Shown here piece after piece: positions 1 to 10,668 of a stretch of 64,000 nt of DNA. This DNA is from Bacillota bacterium (GTDB lineage Bacteria > Bacillota > Clostridia > Lachnospirales > Lachnospiraceae), in assembly GCA_023395555.1 (NCBI GenBank), contig JAEWYQ010000074.1, forward strand, positions 1-64,000, given 5' to 3'. The notes beneath the pieces are model-generated. The model was not told the origin of the DNA. It ran no database searches and saw nothing but the letters and a program-made list of their open reading frames with translations. Position numbers and translations under genes: made by a program. Position 1 is the first letter of the stretch. The number at the start of each line of letters is the position of its first letter.

Positions 1-390
1 TTATATCACATGACGAGGCAAAAAGCAATCATTATTTTGCGGAAAATGCAGTAAATGCATTATTTTCAATGGTTTCAGCGATTTCTGATACAGATAAATC
101 GTTACGTGTTGCCGGGAATCCAGGATATAATCGTTGTTACCATCCTTATCAAATCCGAAGCACAGCCCAAGGTTGCAAGGATTTCTGCTGATTTCCTGCA
201 GCCGTTTTGCCACTCCCTCTGCCTTTACGATGCCCCATGTGCCGCCGCTCTGCGGCGTTATCCTGCGAATACCAAGGACATTGAACGCTCTTTTTTCAAA
301 AACCATGTAATGCATTTCATTTACCCCGTGATCATAAGCGTAAAAGTTAGATCCTGTCAATCCACTGCATTGCCACGTCCTCCTTTCCAA
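1..390 (-). pseudogene. truncated GyrI-like / AraC effector-binding domain protein
   Basis: The middle of this ORF, from FEKRAFNVLGI through GGTWGIVKAEG to LGLCFGFDKDGNNDY, matches the small-molecule-binding GyrI-like (AraC effector-binding) domain. After NDY the family pattern of an acidic strand plus a second half-domain is lost. About 36 unrelated residues follow, ending at a TAA at the very edge of the window. The protein is therefore a half-domain, roughly 100 residues shorter than the family. The first 25 residues also look foreign, so translation may start at MHYMVFEKR. I read it as a decayed regulator or resistance-type binding protein rather than a working gene. Both other reverse frames near the break were read and neither restores the domain. 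Confidence 0.5.
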
Positions 391-517
391 CTCCAGAATA
401 ACAAAATATTACTTGACACATCCGAGTTTTAGCGTACAGATAATCACGGCTTTTTTATTTATAGGGTATGATAATATAATTCTTTTTGTCAATAGGATTC
501 TAAATGATTTATAATAC

Positions 518-547
518 AAAAAAGCCCGGCGTATAGTCGGGCTTTTC
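518..547 (-). terminator. Rho-independent terminator of the coat-protein pair
   Basis: Hairpin AAAGCCCG / CGGGCTTT with a nine-base loop. It is followed on the minus strand by a run of T residues, 40 bases after the stop of the downstream coat gene. Confidence 0.8.
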
Positions 548-584
548 CACCTTTCGGTCCTGATTGATCCTGTTATAGGTTTTA

Positions 585-836
585 TTACTGACCGGTGAGC
601 TGGGATTTCGTCTGCTGCACTTCGTCGTCCTTTGCCATGACAGCGGGCTTGTAATATCCTTTTGCCTGTGCCATCTGGAACAGCTTATACTGTGATACTT
701 CATCACTATTACGAATTTGCTGAATGGTAGAACGCAGCGCGGGGTTCGCACATTCGGAAATCGTGTTAGCGTAAAATGTCAGACTGCTCTTTACAGAGGA
801 AAGAACATCATTGACCATTATTTTTTCCTGTATCAT
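585..836 (-). CDS. spore coat protein, CotF family (83 aa)
   Basis: This is a small helical protein with the Coat F pattern: VNDVLSSVKSSLTFYANTISE, then a Cys, then a second helix containing IQQIRNSDE, then YKLFQMAQAKGYYKP. The YKLFQMAQAKGYYKP block is the most conserved piece of the family. Such proteins are deposited in the coat of the forming endospore. An AGGAGG lies nine bases before the ATG. It follows a second small coat gene by 15 bases on the same strand, so the two form an operon closed by the terminator at 518-547. Clostridia often carry the two CotF halves as separate adjacent genes, as here. Confidence 0.85.
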   Translation of the reverse strand: MIQEKIMVNDVLSSVKSSLTFYANTISECANPALRSTIQQIRNSDEVSQYKLFQMAQAKGYYKPAVMAKDDEVQQTKSQLTGQ

Positions 837-851
837 TACTTCTTTCCTCCT

Positions 852-1037
852 TTAATTCAAAAATCCTAATAACTGTTGTTTGGTTTTCATCGCTTCCTGG
901 GCGCTATTCTGAAAAAATTGCTTGATTTCAGGATCCGTCGCTTGCTCGGCATAAGCCTGCAATTTCTGATGAGCGGTATCATGAGAGCCAATTAAGTGAC
1001 GTAGATTCTGCAGTTCAATTTGATTTAATTGGGACAT
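852..1037 (-). CDS. small spore coat-associated protein (CotF N-half-like, 61 aa)
   Basis: This 61-residue all-helical protein has the pattern NLRHLIGSHDTAHQKLQAYA, then a segment reading DPEIKQFFQNSAQEAMKT. This resembles the ferritin-like two-helix N-half of CotF-type coat proteins. It has no signal peptide and no membrane segment. It lies directly upstream of, and co-directional with, the CotF gene at 585-836 and has an AAAGGAG ribosome site. The function is inferred from neighbour and helix pattern; expression in the mother cell late in sporulation would be expected. I did not identify a sporulation sigma promoter with confidence. Confidence 0.7.
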   Translation of the reverse strand: MSQLNQIELQNLRHLIGSHDTAHQKLQAYAEQATDPEIKQFFQNSAQEAMKTKQQLLGFLN

Positions 1038-1150
1038 ACGAAAACTCCTTTCAAAATATTCTCGTATTTAGTATCTCAGAATACAAAAAGAATATGCATC
1101 ATCCAGGAACTTTTAATATCTTGTGCAATATGCTAAATTTTCGTCAGTTA

Positions 1151-1181
1151 TTGACTTGGACTATACAAATGAATTTATAAT
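1151..1181 (+). promoter_or_regulatory. possible sigma-A promoter for the lactonase-like gene
   Basis: TTGACT at 1151-1156 and TATAAT at 1176-1181, spaced 19 bases. That is longer than ideal, so the call is tentative. Confidence 0.35.
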
Positions 1182-1258
1182 AAATGTATGACCAAACAAA
1201 AATTCAAATTAACAGCAAGGGAGCAACGTTACAGCATATGGAAAAGGAGTGCGGGATT

Positions 1259-2284
1259 ATGCAAAATATTTTTTATATAGGCAGTTATACACAGGATAAA
1301 AATGAAGCCGGTATTCACCATTGCCTGCTTAATGAACATACGGCAAGGCTGGAGATTGTCGGGCAGACAGGCGGCTGCATCAGTCCGTCCTATCTTGCTG
1401 AAAAGGGCGGTAAGGTTTATGCCGCCAACGAATATGACAGCGGAGCAAGCCTCTCTGTCTTTCAGACAGATCATAACGGGGCGCTCACAAAGTTTTACGA
1501 TTTTGAGACTCCAGGCAGAGCCATGTGCCATCTCATGCTGCCGCCCAACGCTCCCTTGCTGTTTGCTTCTAATTATACCAGCGGGGATATGGCCTGTATT
1601 AAGCTGGGGGAAAACGGCGAACCGCTCCTTGTCAGTGATTTTATCAGCCACAAGACAGACAGCGGGGAGCAGCCCCATGTTCACTCTGTTACCCTCACAC
1701 CCGACGGGCGGCATGTCATCATTGCAGATCTGGGGAAAGGCACATTAACAGTGTACCGGCCTGATTTTACGGCCGGAACGCTGGGAAAAGAACTTCAGTG
1801 TGTCCAAATGCCGCAGGGCAGCGGACCGCGCCTCCTCGCCTTTCACCCCACCCAAAGCTGGATGCTGGCGCTTTGTGAGCTTTCCAGCACCCTCTATGCC
1901 CTATCATGGGACGAAAAGAACGGCAGTCTTGAAATAAGCGGCAGCTACCCGACCCTTGCGCCGGACTTTACAGGTGAAAGCTACGCCGGGCATATCGCCT
2001 TTTCTCCCTCCGGAGAATACGTCTATGTAAGCAACCGGGGCGAAGAAACGATTGCCATATTCGAGGTCCTGCAAAATAGAGAGCTGCTTCCCTTGGGAGG
2101 CTTTGGGTGCGGCGGCAGCTGGCCAAGACATTTTACCTTCAGCCAATGCGGAAACTGGCTGTTTGTAGCAAATCAGAGAAGCTGCGGTGTGGCAGTCTTC
2201 CGCCGATGCAGCGATACCCGGTGGAAACACACCCATACCCTGGAGGTACAAAACCCTTCCTTTATACTTGAAGTGAGGATATAA
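1259..2284 (+). CDS. lactonase family protein (6-phosphogluconolactonase-like beta-propeller)
   Basis: The 341-residue protein has the seven-bladed propeller pattern of the YkgB/Pgl lactonase family. It opens with FYIGSYTQ, has the blade motif GGKVYAANEYDSG, then QPHVHSVTLTPDGRHVIIADLG. Later it has GHIAFSPSGEYVYVSNRGE and SWPRHFTFSQCGNWLFVANQ. The HVHS and SNRG(E) elements carry the conserved active-site His and Arg/Asn region. The family hydrolyses 6-phosphogluconolactone or related sugar lactones in the cytoplasm; the exact substrate cannot be read from sequence. I chose ATG 1259 because AGGAG lies nine bases before it. The 25-residue upstream extension to 1184 has no ribosome site and no homology. 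It appears monocistronic. Confidence 0.8.
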   Translation: MQNIFYIGSYTQDKNEAGIHHCLLNEHTARLEIVGQTGGCISPSYLAEKGGKVYAANEYDSGASLSVFQTDHNGALTKFYDFETPGRAMCHLMLPPNAPLLFASNYTSGDMACIKLGENGEPLLVSDFISHKTDSGEQPHVHSVTLTPDGRHVIIADLGKGTLTVYRPDFTAGTLGKELQCVQMPQGSGPRLLAFHPTQSWMLALCELSSTLYALSWDEKNGSLEISGSYPTLAPDFTGESYAGHIAFSPSGEYVYVSNRGEETIAIFEVLQNRELLPLGGFGCGGSWPRHFTFSQCGNWLFVANQRSCGVAVFRRCSDTRWKHTHTLEVQNPSFILEVRI

Positions 2285-2305
2285 GCTATTTTTCGAAAAA
2301 TACCG

Positions 2306-2773
2306 TTATACCCCTTCCGGTTCAGGGGTGCTTGCAATGATTTCCAGAAAAAGCTGTGCCGCCCGGGGATCGAACTGTTTGCCTGTATTCCTTCTGATTT
2401 CCAAAACTGCTTCATCAACGGTCATAGCCTTCCGGTATACCCGGTCATTGGTCATAGCGTCAAAGGCATCGGCGTTTCTTCTGTCCAAACGCTCCCGAAT
2501 GCTTTCTCCGATGCCAGATCAACGGAGCATCCTCTCCGCTGTCTGCATGGCATGCTTCGCATCCGTAATCATTCGGCTGATCTTTGCCGCATTGCGCTGG
2601 GTATGAACATTCAGGCTGCCGGTAACGATACCCTCAAATTCCTCATCCAGCTTTTGTTTTTCCCGTGTAAAAAGAGCATAAATAAACGCAATAAACACAA
2701 GGCTAATTAAAATGAGTGCCAAAGCTTGACTTCTTCCGAATAGCTGTTTATCCTTTTCCTTCGTATTTCCCAC
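2306..2773 (-). pseudogene. decayed HD-GYP-type membrane signalling protein
   Basis: Translation from GTG 2773 (GGAGA ribosome site) gives one transmembrane helix (ALALILISLVFIAFIYALF) and an extracytoplasmic start. It stops at an in-frame TGA at 2519-2521. The same frame continues past the TGA and reaches DAFDAMTNDRVYRKAM and the IRRNTGKQFDP motif, which is the C-terminal end of an HD-GYP cyclic-di-GMP phosphodiesterase. The ligand and catalytic part (HD, the middle His, HH.GYP) that should precede DAFDAM is missing. The gene has thus lost most of its middle and cannot encode a working enzyme. The N-terminal 84-residue piece might still be made. Confidence 0.7.
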
Positions 2774-2952
2774 AAAATTATCTCCTTCCCGTGGTACATG
2801 CTGCTCTTCGTGCAGCATGGCGGCTCGGTCTCTTATGGTTATTTATTCTATCACAAAACAGGAAAAGCTTCAATTGCCAGTGTCCCATAAATCGACACAA
2901 TTCAACAATTTAAAAAAGCCAATTGCGTTTTGCAATCAGCCCTCAGTATAAT

Positions 2953-2999
2953 AAAACACTGTTATAAAATCATTTCATAATTTTACAACAGTGCTTTAT
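2953..2999 (-). terminator. long hairpin downstream of tRNA-Ser
   Basis: Two 19-base arms (2953-2971 and 2981-2999) pair with two mismatches around a nine-base loop. On the minus strand it starts 12 bases after the tRNA 3' end. The arms are AT-rich, so it could act in both directions. Confidence 0.6.
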
Positions 3000-3011
3000 T
3001 AATTTCTATAA

Positions 3012-3099
3012 CGGAGAAAGAGGGATTTGAACCCTCGCGCCGGTTGCCCGACCTACACCCTTAGCAGGGGCGCCTCTTCGGCCTCTTGAGTATTTCTCC
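3012..3099 (-). tRNA. tRNA-Ser (anticodon GCT)
   Basis: On the minus strand the gene begins GGAGAAATACTC and ends with the pairing TTTCTCC plus discriminator G. The anticodon loop reads CTGCTAA, giving GCT, which reads AGC/AGU codons. It has the long variable arm of class II serine tRNAs (GTCGGGCAACCGGC region) and the T-arm GAGGG TTCAAAT CCCTC. The 3' CCA is not encoded. A hairpin follows at 2953-2999. Confidence 0.93.
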
Positions 3100-3189
3100 A
3101 GCTCCGAACTTAATTCGTTCTATTTATTATTTTGCCGCCGTAATTTCTCACAGAAGCAAAACCTAGTATATCAAAGGACTTAGCTTTTG

Positions 3190-3732
3190 TCAACAATTTT
3201 GCATTACTATTTCGTATAAATTATTTCCTTTGCAATCAATTACGACGATTACCGGAAAATTCTCCACGTATAATTCCCGGATTGCTTCCGTGCCCAGATC
3301 CTCATAGGCTATGACCTTGCTGGCTTTAATTCTCTTAGACAGCAGCGCGCCGGCTCCTCCTACCGCTGCAAAATAAACGGCTTTATTCTTTACCATGGAT
3401 TCTATCACTTCCTTATTGCGGATTCCTTTACCGATCATCCCTTTCAGGCCATGACCCAGCAACAGCGGGGTGTACTTATCCATACGGCTGCTGGTAGTGG
3501 GACCGGCTGAGCCAATCACCTGGCCCTCCCTCTCCGGAGTCGGTCCCAGGTAGTAGATAATCTGATCCTTCACCTCCAGAGGAATTGCCTTTCCCTGAAG
3601 GGCGGCATCATACATCCGCTGATGAGCGGCGTCCCTGGCGGTATATATAGTACCTGTAATATATACATAATCTCCGGCCTGGAGTTCTTCAACCTTCTGT
3701 ATTGTCAGCGGTGTATTAATATACTTATCCAT
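3190..3732 (-). CDS. fumarate hydratase class I, beta subunit
   Basis: 180 residues matching the C-terminal half of iron-sulfur class I fumarases. Family motifs seen are GDYVYITGTIYTARDAAH, GSAGPTTSSRMDKYTP, GMIGKGIRN and the YFAAVGGAGALLS strand. With the alpha subunit it converts fumarate and malate by reversible hydration in the cytoplasm. The related tartrate dehydratases cannot be fully excluded. I use ATG 3732 because AGAGGA lies just before it; the longer reading to 3768 adds an unconserved basic stretch. It follows the alpha gene by 63 bases and is surely cotranscribed. Such split fumarases are usual in anaerobic Clostridia. Confidence 0.9.
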   Translation of the reverse strand: MDKYINTPLTIQKVEELQAGDYVYITGTIYTARDAAHQRMYDAALQGKAIPLEVKDQIIYYLGPTPEREGQVIGSAGPTTSSRMDKYTPLLLGHGLKGMIGKGIRNKEVIESMVKNKAVYFAAVGGAGALLSKRIKASKVIAYEDLGTEAIRELYVENFPVIVVIDCKGNNLYEIVMQNC

Positions 3733-3795
3733 GTCTTTCCTCTTTATCCTTCCGCCTAACCTTCGCAAATTATCTCATATCGCTCCCCATAATTT

Positions 3796-4641
3796 TTACT
3801 GCAATTTTCTCTTTACATGCCGGTTCACATGACAGCAGATATTAATTGCTACCGGCAGCCCGGCAATATGGGTCGGATAGGTCTCAATATTTACTCCCAG
3901 GGCTGTTATTCTTCCCCCAAGACCTCCCGGCCCGATTCCCAACCGGTTGATCTCTTCTAACAGCTCTTCTTCCATTCTGCGGATATGCTCCAAAGGAGAT
4001 GGCTCATCCATGCTTCTTGTTAAGGCTTTCTTAGCTAATATCCCGCATTTTTCAAAGCTTCCGCCAATGCCTACCCCTACCACAACGGGAGGGCAGGCAT
4101 TGGGGCCCGCAAGCTTTACGGCATCAATCACCGCATTCTTAACTCCTGTTATTCCATCCGAGGGCTTAAGCATATAGGTCCGGCTCATATTCTCACTGCC
4201 AAAGCCCTTGGGTGCGACAATCAGCTCCAGCCCATCCCCGGGCACTATCTCATAATGGATGATTCCAGGGGTATTATCACCTGTATTTTTTCGGAGCAGA
4301 GGATCCCCTACTACGGATTTTCGCAGATAGCCTTCCTCATAGCCCTGGCGAATCCCTTCGTTAATTGCGTCTTCCAGATATTCACCTTCCACCTGAAGCC
4401 CCTGGCCCAAAGCGACAAATACGATTGCCATTCCGGTATCCTGGCAAATAGGAATATGATCTGCGGCGGCAATGTCAATATTCTCCCCCAATTGTTCCAG
4501 AATCTGCCGGCCCAGCAGGCTTTCTTCCTCTTCGTAAGCGCCGCGCACCCTTGATTCTACATCAGAAGCCAACTGATAGTTGGCTTCGATGCACATCTCT
4601 TTTATATTTTGAATAATTACATCCGTATGAATTCTTCTCAT
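3796..4641 (-). CDS. fumarate hydratase class I, alpha subunit
   Basis: 281 residues covering the Fe-S half of class I (oxygen-sensitive) fumarase. Three cysteines sit in the family positions: ICQDTG (about C66), NACPPVVVG (about C183) and FEKCG (about C199). These ligate the catalytic [4Fe-4S] cluster. RKNTGDNTPG and the IGPGGLGG segment are also typical. It pairs with the beta subunit encoded immediately downstream. Length equals the normal alpha subunit of two-gene fumarases. The gene lies downstream of gyrA on the same strand, 40 bases away, with no clear terminator between, so readthrough from gyrA is possible. Confidence 0.9.
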   Translation of the reverse strand: MRRIHTDVIIQNIKEMCIEANYQLASDVESRVRGAYEEEESLLGRQILEQLGENIDIAAADHIPICQDTGMAIVFVALGQGLQVEGEYLEDAINEGIRQGYEEGYLRKSVVGDPLLRKNTGDNTPGIIHYEIVPGDGLELIVAPKGFGSENMSRTYMLKPSDGITGVKNAVIDAVKLAGPNACPPVVVGVGIGGSFEKCGILAKKALTRSMDEPSPLEHIRRMEEELLEEINRLGIGPGGLGGRITALGVNIETYPTHIAGLPVAINICCHVNRHVKRKLQ

Positions 4642-4681
4642 GCTGGTTCTATCCTCTTATACGGTATCCGGTGTCCAACTC

Positions 4682-7336
4682 CTATAAGGAATCTGTGTCT
4701 TCCGGGTCTTCTTCCGGGCTGTCCTCAGAATCCTCATTCAACACATCATCCATAATCTCACTTGAATTCACATCCTCCTCCGCTTCATAAAAATCTTCAT
4801 TTTCAAATTCACTGGTATCAACTACCTGATCCTCTTCTTCCAGTTCTTTTTCCAGATTCTTAATCAACTCATCCTCCGTGGTTACATCCGTACCTTCCTT
4901 CACCTTGGTCAGATTAGCCACCTTGATCTTCTTCGCGGTGTCAATATCCATCAGCTTCACACCGGAAGTAATTCTTCCCAGCACTGATATATCACTCACT
5001 GCGATCCGGATGATGATTCCTTCATTGGTGATGAGCATTACTTCATTTTCTTCATTTACCGCCTTTACACCGATCACATCACCGGTTCTGTCCATGATCT
5101 TATAGCATTTTACACCCTTGCCGCCTCTGCGCTGTACGGTGAATTCATCCATAGACGTCCGCTTGCCCAGGCCGTATTCCGATACAAAGAGCAAATACTC
5201 TCCCTGAGTGTGAAGCTGCATTCCGATGATTTCATCATCTCCCGTCATGGTCATACCGATTACGCCCATAGATGTCCTGCCGGTAGGACGCACATCCCGT
5301 TCATTAAAACGGATACACATGCCGTTCTTGGTCACTAGAATAATATCCTTCAGATGATTGGTTGACTTTACCTCAATTAATTCATCATCTTCCCGCAGAT
5401 TGATGGCCTGCAGTCCTGATTTTCTGATATTCTCATAATCCCGGATGGGAGTCTTCTTCACAATTCCCTTCTTTGTTGCCATAAACAGATAACGGTCATT
5501 CTTATATTCCTTCAGAGGAATAATTGCCGTGATTCTTTCATCCGGAAGCAATTGCAGAAGGTTGACGATCGCCGTTCCTCTTGCCGTCCGGCTGGCTTCC
5601 GGAATCTCATAGGCCTTCAGCCGGTATACCCTGCCCTTATTGGTAAAGAACATGATATAATGATGGTTCGTGGTCATCAGAAGATCTTCGATAAAATCCT
5701 CCTCAATGGTCTGCATTCCCTTAATTCCCTTGCCGCCCCGATGCTGGCTCTTGAAATTATCAATAGTCATACGTTTGATATAACCCAGCTTCGTCATGGC
5801 AATTACAGTATTTTCATTAGGAATCAGATCCTCCATGGAGATATCAAATTCATCAAAGCCTATTTTTGTCCTTCTTTCATCTCCGTATTTGTCACGGATA
5901 AGAGTAATCTCCTCCTTGATTACGCCAAGGAGCAGCTTTTCATCCGCAAGAATTGCCTTATATTCCGCTATCTTATTCATAAGCTCGGCAAATTCGGCCT
6001 CCAGCCTCTCTCTTTCCAGACCGGTCAGCGCACGGAGTCTCATATCGATAATGGCTTGGGCCTGGACATCCGTCAGAGCAAAGCGCTCGATTAACTTCTC
6101 CTTTGCAGCATTGCCATTGGCGGAGCCCCGGATAATGCGGATTACTTCATCAATATTATCAAGGGCAATGAGCAGACCCTGTAAGATATGGGCACGTTCC
6201 TCTGCCTTATTCAGATCATAGATGGTCCTTCTTGTAACAACTTCCTTCTGATGATTCAGATAATAAGTCAGCATCTGATGCAGGTTGAGGATTCTGGGCT
6301 CATTGTTCACCAGCGCCAGCATAATAACACCAAAGGTATCCTGGAGCTGGGTATGTTTATACAGCTGATTCAAGAGCACATTGGCATTCACATCCCGGCG
6401 CAGCTCAATTACAATCCTCATACCGGTACGGTCTGATTCATCCCGGAGCTCTGTGATACCGTCAATCTTCTTCTCCTTCACCAGCTCGGCAATCTTCTCG
6501 ATTAAGCGGGCTTTATTCACCATGTAAGGAAGCTCAGTTACAAGAATCCGATTCTTGCCATTTTGCATGGCTTCAATCTCAGTCACCGCACGGACCCTTA
6601 CCTTACCTCTTCCGGTCCGGTAAGCCTCCTGAATTCCCGCTGTGCCAAGAATCTCCGCTCCCGTGGGGAAATCGGGTCCCTTAATAATCTGCAGCAATTC
6701 CTCTATTTCAGTTTCCCGATCCTCTTCAATCTGGTTATCAATAATTTTCAGAACACCATTGATTACTTCCCGGAGGTTATGAGGCGGAATATTAGTCGCC
6801 ATACCTACCGCAATACCGGAAGTTCCATTGACCAAAAGATTTGGATATCTGGAGGGAAGCACCAGGGGCTCCTTCTCCGTCTCATCAAAGTTAGGAGAAA
6901 AGTCCACCGTATCCTTGTTGATGTCAGACAGCATCTCCATGGAAATCTTACTTAGACGGGCCTCGGTATAACGCATTGCCGCCGCACCGTCACCGTCCAC
7001 GGACCCGAAATTGCCATGACCGTCAACCAGGGGATATCTGGTTGAGAAATCCTGTGCCAATTTTACCATTGCCTCATAAATTGAACTGTCTCCATGAGGG
7101 TGGTATTTACCCATGGTATCACCGACAATACGAGCGCATTTTCGGTGAGGCTTGTCGGGGCCATTATTCAATTCAATCATTGCATATAAAATTCTTCTCT
7201 GTACCGGCTTTAAACCATCCCTTACATCGGGCAGGGCGCGCGCTGCAATTACTGACATGGCGTACTCAATATAAGAGTTCTCCATCGTCTTCTTCAGATC
7301 CACATCATGCACCTTGTCGAAGATATTCTCATCCAT
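4682..7336 (-). CDS. gyrA: DNA gyrase subunit A
   Basis: 884-residue breakage-reunion subunit of DNA gyrase, which with GyrB introduces negative supercoils ahead of the forks. The catalytic tyrosine is Y123 in [11 protein letters not shown]. The quinolone-resistance region reads [10 protein letters not shown], with the drug-contact positions Ser84 and Glu88 in the wild-type Firmicute state. The C-terminal wrapping domain keeps the GyrA box QRRGGKG near SMDEFTV and a degenerate related loop at QHRGGKG, so this is gyrase and not ParC. An acidic tail of about 60 residues rich in Asp, Glu and Ser follows and makes the protein longer than the roughly 820-residue Bacillus form. It lies 29 bases after gyrB, in one leftward unit. 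Confidence 0.97.
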   Translation of the reverse strand: MDENIFDKVHDVDLKKTMENSYIEYAMSVIAARALPDVRDGLKPVQRRILYAMIELNNGPDKPHRKCARIVGDTMGKYHPHGDSSIYEAMVKLAQDFSTRYPLVDGHGNFGSVDGDGAAAMRYTEARLSKISMEMLSDINKDTVDFSPNFDETEKEPLVLPSRYPNLLVNGTSGIAVGMATNIPPHNLREVINGVLKIIDNQIEEDRETEIEELLQIIKGPDFPTGAEILGTAGIQEAYRTGRGKVRVRAVTEIEAMQNGKNRILVTELPYMVNKARLIEKIAELVKEKKIDGITELRDESDRTGMRIVIELRRDVNANVLLNQLYKHTQLQDTFGVIMLALVNNEPRILNLHQMLTYYLNHQKEVVTRRTIYDLNKAEERAHILQGLLIALDNIDEVIRIIRGSANGNAAKEKLIERFALTDVQAQAIIDMRLRALTGLERERLEAEFAELMNKIAEYKAILADEKLLLGVIKEEITLIRDKYGDERRTKIGFDEFDISMEDLIPNENTVIAMTKLGYIKRMTIDNFKSQHRGGKGIKGMQTIEEDFIEDLLMTTNHHYIMFFTNKGRVYRLKAYEIPEASRTARGTAIVNLLQLLPDERITAIIPLKEYKNDRYLFMATKKGIVKKTPIRDYENIRKSGLQAINLREDDELIEVKSTNHLKDIILVTKNGMCIRFNERDVRPTGRTSMGVIGMTMTGDDEIIGMQLHTQGEYLLFVSEYGLGKRTSMDEFTVQRRGGKGVKCYKIMDRTGDVIGVKAVNEENEVMLITNEGIIIRIAVSDISVLGRITSGVKLMDIDTAKKIKVANLTKVKEGTDVTTEDELIKNLEKELEEEDQVVDTSEFENEDFYEAEEDVNSSEIMDDVLNEDSEDSPEEDPEDTDSL

Positions 7337-7365
7337 TGTTATTCCTCCATTAATTGCTTGGCAGT

Positions 7366-9315
<1,950 letters not shown>

Positions 9316-9333
9316 CTAATAATCTATATTGCA

Positions 9334-10419
9334 TTAATTCTCACACGTAACCTCTGCATCTGCCACATGAAAAATCTTATTATACTGAAATTGGCGGTTG
9401 ATAAATTCCTCCAATCCGGTACAGGTGATCATGGTCTGTATATCTCCGATGCTGTTTAACAGATGAGTCTGCCGCTGCCGGTCAAGCTCGGATAAGACAT
9501 CATCCAGAAGTAAAATAGGATTTTCCCGGATTGCGGACTTCACCAGCTGGATTTCAGCCAGCTTGCAGGACAGCGCGGCGGTTCTTTGCTGCCCCTGGGA
9601 GCCATATCTTCGTATATCCACTGTTCCCAGCAAAAAGCACAGGTCATCCCTGTGAGGACCTACATGAGTCATCTTTAAATATAAATCCTTTTCCCTGTAG
9701 GTCTTCAATTTATCTTCAAAATCGGCTGCCCGGACATTGGGCTCGTAGGCCAGAACCAGTTCTTCTTTTCCTCCGGTAAGTCTCCTATGTATATCCCCCA
9801 CCAATTGATTTAGCCGGAGAATAAAATCTTCTCTTGTCTCAATTATCTTCCGGCCGTATTCTATTAATTTCTGATCCCATAAATATAGTGTATCCAATAA
9901 ATTCCTGTTATTACTGATTTGTTTTAATAAATTATTCCTTTGCACCAGAACTTTATTATAATTCGTCAAATGACTGAGATAAATCTTATCCAACTGGCAA
10001 AGCTCCAAATCCAGAAATCTTCTTCTCTCCGCAGGACCGTTCTTAATGATATACAAATCCTCCGGCGAAAAAAACACAAGGTTCAGCATTCCGAATAATT
10101 CACCTTGTCTCTTAATGGGAAGCCCGTCAATGGCAACTCCCTTCGCCTTATTCCTCTTTAAATGTAAATCGATCCGGTGAGGGATCTGATTTTTCTCAAG
10201 GATAATCCGGACATGGGCTTCTTCCTGCTGGAATCTTATAATTTCCTTATCCTTGCTGCCGCGATGGGATTTTGTTGTTCCACACAGATAAATCGCCTCA
10301 AGAATATTTGTCTTTCCTTGGGCGTTTTCTCCGTATAAAATATTGGTACCGTTATGAAACTGCATGTTAAGATCACGATAATTCCGATAATCTTTGAGTT
10401 CCAGGGATTTAATAATCAT
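9334..10419 (-). CDS. recF: DNA replication and repair protein RecF
   Basis: 361-residue SMC-like ATPase that loads RecA at single-strand gaps through RecFOR. Walker A is GENAQGKT (K36). The ABC signature is YGSQGQQRT, and Walker B is LLLDDVLSELD. The N-terminal strand IKSLELKDYRNY is the family start. It follows yaaA by 21 bases, as in most Firmicutes, and precedes gyrB. Length and motifs are normal. Confidence 0.96.
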   Translation of the reverse strand: MIIKSLELKDYRNYRDLNMQFHNGTNILYGENAQGKTNILEAIYLCGTTKSHRGSKDKEIIRFQQEEAHVRIILEKNQIPHRIDLHLKRNKAKGVAIDGLPIKRQGELFGMLNLVFFSPEDLYIIKNGPAERRRFLDLELCQLDKIYLSHLTNYNKVLVQRNNLLKQISNNRNLLDTLYLWDQKLIEYGRKIIETREDFILRLNQLVGDIHRRLTGGKEELVLAYEPNVRAADFEDKLKTYREKDLYLKMTHVGPHRDDLCFLLGTVDIRRYGSQGQQRTAALSCKLAEIQLVKSAIRENPILLLDDVLSELDRQRQTHLLNSIGDIQTMITCTGLEEFINRQFQYNKIFHVADAEVTCEN

Positions 10420-10440
10420 AGATGCACCAGTATTTCCTTC

Positions 10441-10650
10441 TCACTCTATAATCTGTATCTGTTCTCTGTTATACTCTACCATATCTCCGCCGTGAAGCTT
10501 CTTTCCGCGCTGCAGCTCCACAACACCGTTCACCTTGACTTTACCGTCCAGAATCTCTTCCTTTGCCTCCACGCCGGAATCCACCAGGCCGGCTGCTTTC
10601 AGAGCCTGGCCCAGCTTAATAAATTCTTCTCTTAATTTAATCTGATGCAT
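10441..10650 (-). CDS. yaaA: S4-domain RNA-binding protein YaaA
   Basis: 69-residue S4 domain of the YaaA type, normally located between dnaN and recF. The visible pattern is FIKLGQALKAAGLVDSGVEAK, then GKVKVNG, RGKKLHGGD and V. This is the S4 RNA-binding fold seen in ribosomal proteins and pseudouridine synthases. The molecular role is unknown, though ribosome association has been suggested for the family. I start at ATG 10650 (MHQIKLREEF) since family members begin there. The ATG at 10662 sits one base after its only AAAGG and would be poorly placed. Confidence 0.85.
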   Translation of the reverse strand: MHQIKLREEFIKLGQALKAAGLVDSGVEAKEEILDGKVKVNGVVELQRGKKLHGGDMVEYNREQIQIIE

Positions 10651-10668
10651 TATGACAACCATGCCTTT

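Noticed and set aside
2519-2521. In-frame TGA in the HD-GYP pseudogene as a selenocysteine codon
   Set aside because: The catalytic half of the domain is missing around it and no Sec machinery or SECIS-like element is visible, so a simple stop is more likely.
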